Source of the DNA: Bin55 sp965116055
Lineage (GTDB): Bacteria; Pseudomonadota; Gammaproteobacteria; Pseudomonadales; Azotimanducaceae
Assembly (NCBI GenBank): GCA_965116055.1
Contig: OZ220466.1
Coordinates: 1,922,001-1,986,000 of the forward strand
Length of the DNA: 64,000 bases
Direction: 5' to 3'
Below, in pieces: positions 9,878 to 19,800 of the stretch. The number at the start of each line of letters is the position of its first letter. The stretch's first letter is position 1. The notes beneath the pieces were generated by a model that saw only the letters and a list, made by a program, of their open reading frames with translations, did no database searches and was not told where the DNA came from. The position numbers and the translations under genes are program-made.

Positions 9878-10252
9878 GTGAAGTCCGTCTTCTATTGTCT
9901 AAGTCGGCCTGCAGGTACAGCGGCAAACGAAATGATTGACGCCATCTCCGTCAGCGCCGTATTCGATCAACCTACGGCGGTCGCCTTCATCAATGAAGGT
10001 GTATGGCAGTTGTTCGACCAAACAACTGCTGATCGTGGCAAGAATACCCAAAAATTACTTGCTGCCTTACCAACGTTTGATGTCAAAGAACTGATGGTAG
10101 AGCGTGAGAGCTTGTATCAGCGAAATCTAATCTTGAAATTCAAGAACGCGCAAAGTGGGGATGAACAAACGTTCTTGAACGCCGTTGAAATCAAAGATCG
10201 GAGTGCGATACGTGAGCGCATGCGCGATTTCGATGTAGTGGTTACCTATTAG
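9878..10252 (+). CDS. tusC: Sulfur relay protein TusC/DsrF
   Basis: TusC is a DsrEFH-fold subunit of the TusBCD complex that passes persulfide sulfur from TusA/TusD toward MnmA for 2-thiouridine in tRNA wobble positions. The 124 residues align by eye with TusC: SVFYCLSRPAGTAANEMIDA, then AVFDQPTAVAFINEGVWQLF and the later LAALPTFDVKELMVERESL. The start is a GTG at 9878 without a strong Shine-Dalgarno sequence, 38 bases after gltA. The stop overlaps the tusB start by one base. No tusD precedes it, which is unusual because tusDCB are normally contiguous; tusD must lie elsewhere or be missing. Confidence 0.85.
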   Translation: MKSVFYCLSRPAGTAANEMIDAISVSAVFDQPTAVAFINEGVWQLFDQTTADRGKNTQKLLAALPTFDVKELMVERESLYQRNLILKFKNAQSGDEQTFLNAVEIKDRSAIRERMRDFDVVVTY

Positions 10253-10500
10253 TGTTGCATCTTGTCGAATCCTATGCTGGTCTGCTGAAGTGCAAACGGT
10301 TCGTTAAGCGCGGGGACGATGTTGTATTTCTGGGCGATGGTGCAACGCATGCCCAAACAATTCACAATTGCAACGTGCTTGTTCATCAACAAGATGTCGT
10401 TCGATGCGACGTTGTATTACCAGCAGATGTCATTCCATGTACGACGGACAAAATAGTTGAGTTGGTCGCGAATCACGACCAATCTGCAACATGGAGTTGA
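10252..10500 (+). CDS. tusB: Sulfur relay protein TusB/DsrH
   Basis: Small third subunit of the TusBCD sulfur-transfer complex. The 82 residues begin MLHLVES and contain CKRFVKRGDDVVFLGDGA, the pattern seen in TusB/DsrH, and end with VELVANHDQSATWS, matching the conserved terminal ...HDRVQxW. The start GTG at 10252 shares one base with the tusC stop, so translation is probably coupled. Slightly shorter than E. coli TusB (95 residues). Confidence 0.8.
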   Translation: MLHLVESYAGLLKCKRFVKRGDDVVFLGDGATHAQTIHNCNVLVHQQDVVRCDVVLPADVIPCTTDKIVELVANHDQSATWS

Positions 10501-10550
10501 GTCATAATTGGCATTGAACCGTCAATCAAAGTCACAAGGGAGTTAAGCCT

Positions 10551-10970
10551 GTGACAGAGGAAAGGACTACATTCGATGGTGGCTGTCGTTGTGGACAAGT
10601 GCGTTATTCGGTGGCAAGTGCGCCGATGTTCTCTGCACATTGTCATTGCCGCGATTGTCAATACGCATCAGGTGGTGGTTTTTCCACCATCGTTGGCGTG
10701 CCAACCGACGCTGTGGAAATGAGTGGCGAGCTAGGTGGCTATACCGTCACCGCAGAGAGTGGTAACCAACTCACGCGAAAGTTCTGCCTGAACTGCGGCA
10801 CGCCAATGCTCACCGAACTACATTCGAATCCCCAAATGATGGTCCTCAAAGCCGGTACGCTAGACGATCCCAGCTGGTTAAAACCCAGCATTCATATTTG
10901 GACCGGCAGCGGGCAACCTTGGACTGAGGAGCTCAGCGAGCTACCAAAGTTTTCGAAAAATCCTGGCTGA
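10551..10970 (+). CDS. GFA / CENP-V domain zinc protein
   Basis: Member of the glutathione-dependent formaldehyde-activating (GFA) fold family, of which most bacterial members have no proven substrate. The 139 residues show the zinc-binding cysteine sets GGCRCGQVRY, CHCRDCQ and CLNCGTP in order. It starts at a GTG at 10551 after a GGGAG-type site. It stands alone between tusB (50 bases) and the next gene (65 bases), so the neighbourhood gives no clue to its substrate. No S-formylglutathione hydrolase or alcohol dehydrogenase is nearby, so a role in formaldehyde detoxification should not be assumed. Confidence 0.85.
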   Translation: MTEERTTFDGGCRCGQVRYSVASAPMFSAHCHCRDCQYASGGGFSTIVGVPTDAVEMSGELGGYTVTAESGNQLTRKFCLNCGTPMLTELHSNPQMMVLKAGTLDDPSWLKPSIHIWTGSGQPWTEELSELPKFSKNPG

Positions 10971-11035
10971 GCTAGTTCGCGCATGGACTAGCCCGTTCAA
11001 GGGTTCAGCCACGTAAACGGATACGGAAACAAGTC

Positions 11036-12187
11036 GTGCCTTCGCCGGTATTGTGTTTTGGATTCAATACGTCGTTCCAACGTCAAATAGTTCAAACTTG
11101 GAATACCACTGTCAATGCCGACATCATTAAAGCTGTGCTGTTATCCAGCAAATCATGTCCTCATGTTCAAGAACATACTGAGATCGCCTTTCAGTCCGTT
11201 CGACATCTCCCGAACTATGCAGCAGGCAAGCGCCTAAAGCTTGAGTTTTTAAAGCTCCAATACAACTGGATCTATCATCTGCTCGCTAAGCGTGAGCCTC
11301 GTCAAGTCCAAATTTACAACGGCCTTAACGGCGTCAACCACCTCGTCAGTGCAGCGTGCCGAGAGCTTGATCTATCAACGTTGTATTTCGAAAGAGCGCC
11401 GCTTCAACATAGTCTACAAATTGACCCTGTGGGCGTGAACTTCAGATCAAGCGTACCAAGAAATACTGATTTTTACGGCCGAGTCTCAACAATGTTGGCA
11501 GAAAGGGGACTGCATGAGGAAGACTTGCAGCCGATGACATTGGATGACTATGGCGACCGTTATCGAATCAATGTAGATAACAACAGTACTTTGCAGCAGT
11601 CGAATGCACATGCCCTTCAAGACCTTTCTTACCTATTCTGTCCATTGCAGGTTCCTCGCGATACGCAATTAACGGTATTCGGGGGTTGGATCGAAAGTAT
11701 TTCTCATTTATTGGATTGCCTTAACAAGGCATCAAGGCATCTCCCGCCTGGGATGCACATTCGCATCAAGGAACACCCCAAAAGTCGAATATCGTTCGCT
11801 GATTCTGTGGCGCACTACAACAATTCGCGTTTAGTACTCGACCATCAGCACAACGTCTACGACCTGCTTAATCACTCGAGTGGAGTCGTTACGATCAATT
11901 CGTCAGTGGGACTTGAGGCGTTTCTGTTTAAAAAGTGCGTGATTACGCTTGGCGATGCGTTATATTCATTCGGCAATCTCACTTTGCGTGCCAGTAATTT
12001 AGACGATCTTTGCGAAGCGATGAATGCGATTGAAGTACACCAATGGTCGCAAGAAGGTCGTGAAAACCTATTGAGATTTTTAAATTTTTGGTTTCCACGC
12101 ACCGAGCAGGTTTTAGCGGGCAAATATACGCCAGACGATCTAAAGATTCGAGATCAGAGATTTCAGACATTGCTTGAACGCACGTGA
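11036..12187 (+). CDS. Capsule polysaccharide biosynthesis protein (KpsC/KpsS-like domain)
   Basis: The 383-residue protein resembles the Pfam 'Capsule_synth' glycosyltransferase family, whose KpsC/KpsS members build the Kdo linker of lipid-anchored capsules. Diagnostic stretches are HIRIKEHPKSR, then VTINSSVGLEAFLFKKCVIT and LGDALYSFGNLT, which form the nucleotide-sugar-binding half of the fold. It begins at a GTG at 11036. There is no capsule cluster around it: it stands alone between a GFA protein and a dehydrogenase on the other strand. It is therefore a stand-alone glycan-modifying enzyme of unknown product. Confidence 0.75.
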   Translation: MPSPVLCFGFNTSFQRQIVQTWNTTVNADIIKAVLLSSKSCPHVQEHTEIAFQSVRHLPNYAAGKRLKLEFLKLQYNWIYHLLAKREPRQVQIYNGLNGVNHLVSAACRELDLSTLYFERAPLQHSLQIDPVGVNFRSSVPRNTDFYGRVSTMLAERGLHEEDLQPMTLDDYGDRYRINVDNNSTLQQSNAHALQDLSYLFCPLQVPRDTQLTVFGGWIESISHLLDCLNKASRHLPPGMHIRIKEHPKSRISFADSVAHYNNSRLVLDHQHNVYDLLNHSSGVVTINSSVGLEAFLFKKCVITLGDALYSFGNLTLRASNLDDLCEAMNAIEVHQWSQEGRENLLRFLNFWFPRTEQVLAGKYTPDDLKIRDQRFQTLLERT

Positions 12188-12224
12188 CGTCAAGCTCGCG
12201 TAATCATGTTGCACCGATCTTGGT

Positions 12225-13103
12225 CTATTCTTCGACGCGTCGTAATCGTTCGATCAGACTCGACGTATCCCATCGGCTGCCGCCTAACGCTTGAACTTCT
12301 GCATACAGTTGATCTACTAATGCAGTCAAGGGTAAACGAGCACCAACTTCCCGTGCGATGTCAAGAGCAATAGCGAGATCTTTTCGCATCCAATTCACCG
12401 CGAATCCGTAGTCGAATTTCCTTGCTGCCATGGTTTCTGCGCGATTTTCCATTTGCCACGAGCCTGCCGCACCTGTCTTGATGATCTCGACAACCTCATT
12501 GATGTCTAAGCCGGTTTTTTCGGCTAAATGCAAACCTTCGGCCAAACCTTGCACGACTCCAGCAATACAGATTTGATTTACCATCTTGGTTAGTTGACCC
12601 GCACCCGTCCCGCCCATCAGCTTGACAGTTTTTGTGTAGCATGCCATGACAGGTTCGGTGCGCTCGAAATTTTCCTTCTCGCCACCTACCATAATCGTTA
12701 GTGCACCGTTATCCGCTCCTGCTTGGCCACCGCTCAGCGGGGCATCTAGAAATCCCGCACCAGCGTCCGCGCTTGCTTCGACAAGCTCCCGCGCTATAGT
12801 TGGCGAAGCAGTCGTGTGATCCACGAGTATTGCATCCTGTGCAATTGATGCCAGGATGCCAGTATTGCCTAGGGTTACGCTTCGCACATCGTTGTCGTTA
12901 CCAACGCACATGAAGATGTATTCGGCCCCCTCGGCAGCCGCCGCAGGCGTGTCCCTGGCAGATCCTTTATGTAAAGCCAACCAATCTTCCGTTCGGCTAT
13001 GAGTGCGGTTGTATACCGTTACCTCATGACCGGCCGCCGCTAAGTGTCCGGCCATCGGGAATCCCATGACACCTAATCCAATAAACGCAACGCGATGAAC
13101 CAT
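12225..13103 (-). CDS. NAD(P)-dependent beta-hydroxyacid dehydrogenase (3-hydroxyisobutyrate dehydrogenase family)
   Basis: Oxidises a beta-hydroxyacid such as 3-hydroxyisobutyrate, or reduces tartronate semialdehyde; the exact substrate cannot be read from sequence. The 292 residues have the N-terminal dinucleotide motif VAFIGLGVMGFPMAGHLAAAGHEVTVYNRT, the substrate-binding DAPLSGGQAGADNG and the catalytic lysine in GAGQLTKMVNQ near residue 170. Length is typical. It converges on the capsule-type gene and diverges from selA, with 116 bases between the starts. Confidence 0.9.
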   Translation of the reverse strand: MVHRVAFIGLGVMGFPMAGHLAAAGHEVTVYNRTHSRTEDWLALHKGSARDTPAAAAEGAEYIFMCVGNDNDVRSVTLGNTGILASIAQDAILVDHTTASPTIARELVEASADAGAGFLDAPLSGGQAGADNGALTIMVGGEKENFERTEPVMACYTKTVKLMGGTGAGQLTKMVNQICIAGVVQGLAEGLHLAEKTGLDINEVVEIIKTGAAGSWQMENRAETMAARKFDYGFAVNWMRKDLAIALDIAREVGARLPLTALVDQLYAEVQALGGSRWDTSSLIERLRRVEE

Positions 13104-13219
13104 GTTTACTCCACCAATTACTTCTTTACATACATCAGTTTGGGCAATGCTACAGACTCACCACGCGAATCATTAGTGTGAAGATTTAACATAAGCGAGA
13201 ACTCATATCGCTCAAGGCC

Positions 13220-14611
13220 ATGAGCCATCATCCAAACGAGATAGATCGCATACACACGCCTTCAATTGACCGGTTACTACGGGCGCCGCAACTCAACCCG
13301 TCCATTGAACATTGGGGACGAGCGTCAGTTCGCGAGGCCATACGCGCCATTCAAGTGCACCTTCGTGAATGTGCTGTCAGCATTGATACAGCAGATGTTG
13401 AGACCTTCTATGCAACTGAAATTGAGCAGTGGCTTAGCGAGCATCGAACGCGGGGTTATGAATGTGTATTCAATCTCACAGGCACAATTCTTCATACGAA
13501 TTTGGGGCGGGCCTTAATCAGCGATGCCATGTTCGAACGCGTAAGACCGTCAGTTACCCGCCCCGCAACTATTGAGTTTGATCTTAAGACTGGCAAACGC
13601 AGTCAACGCGAGCAATCGGTCTGCGAACGCTTGTGCCGACTCGTTGACGCCGAAGCTGCAGCTATCGTAAACAACAATGCAGCTGCAGTACTCATAACGC
13701 TCAACACCCTCGCCCGTGACCGGAATGTCGTCGTATCCCGAGGTGAGTTAATTGAAATCGGCGGCAGTTTTCGTTTGCCGGAAATCATGGAGACAGCCGG
13801 TTGTCGTCTCATTGAGGTAGGTACTACCAACCGAACGCATATTGAGGATTATCAAATGGCACTTGCCGAGAATCCTGCCCTTCTTTTGAAGGTACATCCT
13901 AGCAACTACCGCATTGTAGGATTTACCAACGAGGTAAGTGGCCAGTCCCTGAGTCAGCTTGCACACAAGCATTCGATTCCATATGTCGTCGATTTGGGTA
14001 GTGGCGCGCTTATTGATACCAGACAGTTTGGATTACCGCACGAACCGATGCCCGGCGATGTATTGAAAACAGGTGCAAGCATCGTTACTTTCTCAGGCGA
14101 CAAGTTGCTCGGGGGACCACAAGGAGGGCTGATCGTTGGCAAGCAGACATACATTGACGCAATCAACTCAAATCCGATGAAACGCGCAGTACGTATGTCA
14201 AAGCTGACACTCGCATTACTGGACGAAACACTTAAGGCATACGAAGACAAAGAGCATCTCATTGACCGGATCCCCACGCTCCATTCGCTGGCATTGAAAG
14301 AGCGAGAACTGCAAAAGCGCGCAACACACGTACATGCCTGTTTAACGGACAAGATTGCGTCTCCTTGTACGATCGCTGTTAAAACGAGTAGTGCCGAAGT
14401 CGGCAGTGGTGCCTTGCCTGGCCACTCCCTACCCTCACTCGCAGTTGAAATTCGCACCCCGAACGGTACATCTTCGCAGCAACTCCTTCAATCGCTCAGA
14501 TCATTGCCTATCCCAGTTATCGGCCGAATCTATAAGAGTGCGGTTTCACTTGATATGCACGGAGCAGAACCACTTGATGAATTGATTGCGAATTTACGCA
14601 AGCTACGTTGA
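13220..14611 (+). CDS. selA: L-seryl-tRNA(Sec) selenium transferase
   Basis: PLP enzyme that converts Ser-tRNA(Sec) to Sec-tRNA(Sec) using selenophosphate. The 463 residues contain FNLTGTILHTNLGRA near residue 80, NNNAAAVLITLNTLA and the PLP lysine region TFSGDKLLGGPQGG near residue 295. Length matches E. coli SelA. The stop overlaps the selB start (TTGA), so the pair is probably translationally coupled. selC, selD and any UGA-containing gene are not visible in this window. Confidence 0.96.
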   Translation: MSHHPNEIDRIHTPSIDRLLRAPQLNPSIEHWGRASVREAIRAIQVHLRECAVSIDTADVETFYATEIEQWLSEHRTRGYECVFNLTGTILHTNLGRALISDAMFERVRPSVTRPATIEFDLKTGKRSQREQSVCERLCRLVDAEAAAIVNNNAAAVLITLNTLARDRNVVVSRGELIEIGGSFRLPEIMETAGCRLIEVGTTNRTHIEDYQMALAENPALLLKVHPSNYRIVGFTNEVSGQSLSQLAHKHSIPYVVDLGSGALIDTRQFGLPHEPMPGDVLKTGASIVTFSGDKLLGGPQGGLIVGKQTYIDAINSNPMKRAVRMSKLTLALLDETLKAYEDKEHLIDRIPTLHSLALKERELQKRATHVHACLTDKIASPCTIAVKTSSAEVGSGALPGHSLPSLAVEIRTPNGTSSQQLLQSLRSLPIPVIGRIYKSAVSLDMHGAEPLDELIANLRKLR

Positions 14612-16503
14612 TAGTCACACTTGCTGGTCATGTCGATCATGGTAAGACAGCAATCGTTCAAGCGCTCACGGGTACCAATACCGATCGTCTGAAAGAAGAG
14701 CAAGAGCGAGGGTTAACGATTGACCTCGGTTTTGCATATGCCGATTTAGGTTCCGAACGCATTGGTTTTGTCGATGTGCCGGGACATCACCGTTTTATTC
14801 ACAATATGATCGCGGGAATCGCCAGTCAACAACATGCACTGCTTGTCATAGCCGCCGACGACGGCATCATGCCGCAAACAATCGAACACGTACAAATTTT
14901 GCAACTCTTGAAGATCCAATCGGGCACGATTGTGCTGAATAAAGTGGATTTAGTGCCTCCTACCCGATTGGAAACTTGTCACTCCTCAATTGAGATATTC
15001 AAACGCAAACGTTTTCTACGCAATGCAAAGGTGTTCAACGTCGATGCAAAAAGCGGTCAAGGTGTAGATGAACTGCGGTCGCACTTAATTGCAACTGCAC
15101 AAACATTTAAAGCATCGACAACCAACCGACCGTTTCGACTTCCTATTGATCGATCGTTCAGCTTACGCGGTGTCGGTACGGTAGTCACCGGTACGGTCAT
15201 TTCGGGAGAAGTACATTCGGGGGACGAGGTCTACTTAACCGAGACGGAATCTACCGTCCGGGTTCGTAACTTAAACGTACAAGGTCTTGATGCAACGCAT
15301 GCACGTGTTGGCGATCGGTGTAGCTTTAATCTTGCCGGCGCTCATGTAAACACCGCGAGACGGGGCACTTGGCTCATGTCACCGGACCTTGCAATGCCCG
15401 TCAAGCAAGTCTCAGTCCATTTGTCAGTGCTTGGTGATTTTCCCAGGCCAGTCAAGCACTGGTCATCGGCGCACGTATACCACTTTACCGGCCGTTCGGA
15501 AACTCGCATCGCATTACTTGACGGAAACGCCTTAAAGCCAGGTTTCTCTGGATTTGCGGATTTAATCTGTCATGACGACATGCACTTCAAAGCAGGCGAT
15601 CATTTAATTCTGCGAGACCGTGACCTCTCTTGCACATTAGGCGGAGCAACGGTTCTAGCAACAGCATCAGGAACGAGTCGGCGACGCTCAAAGAGACGCT
15701 TTGAGTTTCTAACGCATTTACACGCGGCCTCCGAATCCCAGGACGATGGCAAAACATTGCGCGCGTACGCTAACTACGGTTTGTTTGATCTGCGTGAATG
15801 GGCGCGCTTTCACTTAGGCAGGCAAGATTCTCTCACAGAAATCACCGCCTCACATCCTTTCGTGCGACACGGCAACTTCGTCATGGGTATAGATTTGGTT
15901 GAGCCTATTGAAGCCCAGTTGCTCACTTCTTTACGCAGATTTCACAGCAAACACGCCTATCGCGAAGGGATGACGCTAGCCGAGTTTGTAAAAGACATCC
16001 CCGTCGACAAACCAGCGCTTTTGTTCGTACTTGATCACTTGTCCGCTCGAAATCGCCTGCGCCACATCGCTGGTAAGTGGGCCTTAATTGAACATCAGAT
16101 CAAGAAACCGTCTTTCGATCGCGATTTGTTGGACAGAATTCAACCGATGCTTAATGCACCTCAGCCTATATCGCTCGGCGATGTTGCAAAACGCCTCAAA
16201 ATGCCGTTTCATATCATAGAAACGGCTATAAAACCGATGGTTGCAGCACAGGTAGTAATTCAAATCAACAAGAACCGTTATTTCACCCCCGAGAGAGTGC
16301 ATGAATTAATTCAAGTAGCTACGGGCCTAGCCGTCGTCCGACCGTTTACCGTTCGAGAATTTCGCGATGCTAGTGGACTAGGTCGCAATACGGTTATTGA
16401 CGTATTAGAGTATTTTGATCGACAGCGCATAACTGTACGCCGCGGCGATGTGCGCATGATACTTCCTCTTCCTCGTGAAGCTAAGAAGAAACGCGCAGAT
16501 TAA
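14608..16503 (+). CDS. selB: Selenocysteine-specific elongation factor
   Basis: Delivers Sec-tRNA(Sec) to UGA codons that carry a SECIS hairpin. The 631 residues begin with an EF-Tu-like GTPase: G1 GHVDHGKTAIVQAL, DVPGHHRF (G3) and NKVD (G4). EF-Tu-like beta-barrel domains follow, then four C-terminal winged helices that in the family bind the SECIS RNA (for example FTVREFRDASGLGRNTVIDVLEYFDRQRI). Translation starts at TTG 14608, overlapping selA. The protein is complete, so the host probably makes at least one selenoprotein elsewhere. Confidence 0.95.
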   Translation: MIVTLAGHVDHGKTAIVQALTGTNTDRLKEEQERGLTIDLGFAYADLGSERIGFVDVPGHHRFIHNMIAGIASQQHALLVIAADDGIMPQTIEHVQILQLLKIQSGTIVLNKVDLVPPTRLETCHSSIEIFKRKRFLRNAKVFNVDAKSGQGVDELRSHLIATAQTFKASTTNRPFRLPIDRSFSLRGVGTVVTGTVISGEVHSGDEVYLTETESTVRVRNLNVQGLDATHARVGDRCSFNLAGAHVNTARRGTWLMSPDLAMPVKQVSVHLSVLGDFPRPVKHWSSAHVYHFTGRSETRIALLDGNALKPGFSGFADLICHDDMHFKAGDHLILRDRDLSCTLGGATVLATASGTSRRRSKRRFEFLTHLHAASESQDDGKTLRAYANYGLFDLREWARFHLGRQDSLTEITASHPFVRHGNFVMGIDLVEPIEAQLLTSLRRFHSKHAYREGMTLAEFVKDIPVDKPALLFVLDHLSARNRLRHIAGKWALIEHQIKKPSFDRDLLDRIQPMLNAPQPISLGDVAKRLKMPFHIIETAIKPMVAAQVVIQINKNRYFTPERVHELIQVATGLAVVRPFTVREFRDASGLGRNTVIDVLEYFDRQRITVRRGDVRMILPLPREAKKKRAD

Positions 16504-16538
16504 ACTAGGAGCTTGCGTCCTAAAGATATAGGGATATC

Positions 16539-16563
16539 GGCATGGTTCGGTTTGAACCATGCC
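16539..16563 (+). terminator. Strong hairpin downstream of selB
   Basis: GGCATGGTTC and GAACCATGCC form a perfect 10-bp stem around a 5-base loop, 35 bases after the selB stop. No T-run follows, so this may be a 3' processing or Rho-assisted end rather than a classical intrinsic terminator. Confidence 0.5.
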
Positions 16564-16650
16564 ATTTAGAGCAGTTGTTACCGGTGTTGCCTTTCGTTCG
16601 TCGGGGAGCATGTTTACTTAGTTACCGGCAGCGCCACGCACATTGCAAGC

Positions 16651-16678
16651 TTTCACTGCCTCCGCTACAAGTTATGAT
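16651..16678 (+). promoter_or_regulatory. Candidate sigma-70 promoter for the leader/autotransporter unit
   Basis: TTTCAC (16651) and TATGAT (16673) are spaced by 16 bases and lie about 57 bases upstream of the leader ATG. The -10 is good and the -35 moderate; judged by eye only. Confidence 0.35.
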
Positions 16679-16734
16679 AAACTAGCTACTATGGACAAAC
16701 ATTGGCAGAACGTTCCAAACAGGAGGATGAGGCC

Positions 16735-16857
16735 ATGACGAAACTGAAGATGATGCGCGATATATCGCGGCCGCGCTGGCAGGTTCTGGGACCCTCACGC
16801 GCGCACGGCCTTGTCTGTACCCCCCCCCTCGAAAATCCGGGTTCGGGGCGGTGTTGA
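16735..16857 (+). CDS. 40-residue leader ORF with C9 tract, coupled to the autotransporter
   Basis: This short frame has the best Shine-Dalgarno sequence in the area (AGGAGG at 16721-16726, eight bases before the ATG). It encodes 40 residues beginning MTKLKMMRDISRPRW and no known domain. It runs through nine consecutive C bases (16820-16828). Its TGA stop (16855-16857) overlaps the ATG of the autotransporter (16857), the geometry of translational coupling. In the present phase it makes a separate peptide. One extra C would fuse it to the autotransporter frame, adding a non-signal N-terminus. It could be a leader controlling the large gene, or the remnant of a longer N-terminus. Confidence 0.5.
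   Translation: MTKLKMMRDISRPRWQVLGPSRAHGLVCTPPLENPGSGRC
16820..16828 (+). repeat. Poly-C tract (C9), possible contingency repeat
   Basis: Nine C bases lie inside the leader ORF just before a surface-protein gene. Homopolymers of this kind slip during replication and commonly switch surface antigens in Gram-negative bacteria. One base gain would put the leader ATG in frame with the autotransporter without an intervening stop. Confidence 0.6.
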
Positions 16858-19800
16858 TGCATACCTTTGGAAGGACAGCCCACCACCTAAACGTTGGCCT
16901 CATCGCTGGTCTCTTCGCGCTTGTGGTGCTTGCTGCGCCCGAGACTGCCCAAGCTGCCAAGACCGTCACCATATCAACCGCGTCAACCACGATCACCGAG
17001 GGCGATTCCGACAAGAAGGATGTGACCATCAACTTCACCCTCGGGGAAGGCACACTCTCTCACCTTGATTTTATCGTTCAGGTTGTTGCCGCCAGCAGCA
17101 CGGCAACCGACAACACCAATCGTGGCAGAACTTCATGTAGCACTCCGTCCGATAATGCGGATATGTGTTATATTACGTTATTCAGCGAAGCATATGCCCC
17201 TATTGACCGCGGGACGAACGGAAGTTTCAAAATCGGCATTCTGGGCGACACGGATGACGAGGGGAGTGGGGAGACGCTCGCCCTGCGTCTCGTGCCTGCC
17301 CCTGGAGCCAGATCGGACGGCTGGACGCAGAACAGCAACACGCTCATCCTGACCATCCAGGACGATGACACCGCCAGCAGCGCGCCTGCCGCGCCCACGG
17401 GTCTGGCGGCGTCGCCGGGCAACGCGCAGGTGACGCTGACGTGGAATAATCCGAACGACGAAAGCATCAGCAGTTACCATCTCAATCAGAAGAAGGGCAC
17501 CGGTGCATGGGGCGGGTGGAATGCCATCCCTAACTCGGGCCGTGACACCGTGAGTCACACCGTGTCGTCCCTGGACAACGACAGCGAGTACAGCTTCCGC
17601 ATCGCGGCCGTCAACGGCGGCGGTACCAGTGGCGGGTCGAACACGGTAACCGCAACACCGATGGCCCCCAGCGTGGTGGTGGAACCGACGGCGATCACGT
17701 TGAACGAGGGCGGTGGCGACCAGTACACGGTCGTGCTTGCAGGGAGGCCGCCGACCGGCGTGGTCAGGGTGAAGATCACCTCCGTGGCGCCGGGTCGGGA
17801 CGACCGGGATGTCGGCGCCTTAGCGTTCGAACCGTACAACTGGAACGAGCCGCAAACAATAACCCAGTACGCACCCGTGCTTGATGCTTCGGGCGGCTAC
17901 ACCTTCACGCTCAGACACACGGTGGAGGCACCGGGCACCAACTATGCCGATGTAGAGGCGGATGATGTCACGGTGACGGTCGTGGACACCACGGCGACGC
18001 TGACCCTGGCAACCGACCCGGCGACGGTGACGGAGGGCACGGACATCAGTTTAACAGTGACCTCGAACCGCACCCTGACCGGGACACTGCCGGTGAAACT
18101 GACCTTCACTGCCCGCAGTTCAAGCAGCTTTGACGCCGCCGACCTGCCTGGCGGTCTGACACAGGTCCTGGGAGCGAACTTCGGCGGGACGGGCAGCAAG
18201 ACTGGCACGGTGACGATTCCGACCAACCCCGACACCAGCACCTCGGAAGGAGCCGAGGCCTACACCGTGACGCTAGGCGACGACAGCACCTATAACGGCT
18301 ACAAACTCGGTAGCGACACCACGGCCGACGGCACCCTGAACGATGGCGCCTCCGCGAGCCCGACGACTAACGCCAAAGGCATCACGGTCGTGCCGATGTC
18401 TCTCACGGCGGATGAGGGCGCCGGCGCCGCCTTTATCGTGGTGCTGGATGCGGCGCCGAGTGCGAACGTCACGGTGACCGTGACCGGCGCCTCGGGCGAT
18501 GTGACGTTTACCCACCAGGGCCAACTGGCCGACGGCAGCAACTACGGCAAACTGACCTTCACCACCTCGAACTGGGGCGAGCCGCAGTGGGTTCGGGTGT
18601 GGGTGCGCGATGATGCCGACATGGTGGACGACGCGGACGTGACCCTGACCCTGACAGCCACGGGCGGTGGCTACGATGCGGTCGCCGCGGCGACCGTCAC
18701 GGTCACGGTGACCGAGAACGACAAGACCATGTCGCCCGGACTGGAGTTGCCGGCGCGGGCGCAAGGGCTTACTGCCGAGGCTGGCGATGGCGCGGTGACG
18801 CTGACGTGGCAGGATCCGGGCGACCCGACGATCCACGACTGGCAGGTATGGTTTCGCCGCGCCGGACACCAGGCCTCGGGGTGGCTCACCATCCCCGGCG
18901 CCGACTATACCACGACCCGCCATACCGTACGGGGCTTGATGAACGGCAAGGTCTATCGTTTCCGGGTGCGGGCCGTTAACGACGCCGGCCCGGGCGAACG
19001 CTCGCAGCGGGTGTCCGCGCGGCCGCAAAAGTCGCCCACCCATGGGTTGCAGCGGGGTCCTGCGCAGCCGCTGATCGCGATCGCTGACGCGGCTGCCAGG
19101 GAGGGCGACGAGCTTGCCTTCGCGGTCACCCTGTCAACACCTTCGTCATATCCTGTGCGTGTGGCCTGGCAACCCGTATGGGGCGGTTCGTACGGAACCG
19201 CCCAGGCCCGGGTGGATTTTGTCCACGAGACCGGCGTGGCCCAGTTCCCGCCGAACACCACCCACGTGACGATCCGCCTCAAGACCCTCGACGATGTGCA
19301 CGACGAAGGGCGGGAGACTTTCGCAGTCCGGTTGTCGGATCCCGACGGCGGCATCATCGCGGACGGCGAAGCGACCGGCACGATCATCAACGCCGACCCG
19401 ATGCCGCGGGCGTGGCTCGGCCGTTTCGGCCGCACGGTGGCCGAAGGAGCCCTTGACGGCATCGCCGCGCGCGTCGCGCACACCGATGATGCGACCCGTG
19501 CCTCAGGCTTTCAAGGCACATTCGGCGGCGGTACGCCAGCGACGAGCCTGGGACAATTGCTGGCCGGCAGCCACTTCACCTACACCCGCGGGGAGCCTAC
19601 TCGTGGCAGCCTCGGCTTCTGGGGCCGCGGAGCGCGTACCAACTTCGACGGTCAGGCCGGCGCGGTCAAACTCGACGGCAAGGTCACTTCGGCACTGCTG
19701 GGCGTGGACTATGCGCGGGCACACTGGTTGGCCGGCGTGGCGTTCGCGCAAAGTCGCAGTCACGGTGGCTACCGCGGCGGCGCCGCGGGCATGGCCGGCG

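Noticed and set aside
18273..19043. Long minus-strand ORF opposite the autotransporter
   Set aside because: GC-rich codons of the plus-strand gene leave few stops in other frames; the translation is Arg/His/Gly-rich without any family pattern. Other antisense ORFs between 17168 and 20825 are the same kind of shadow.
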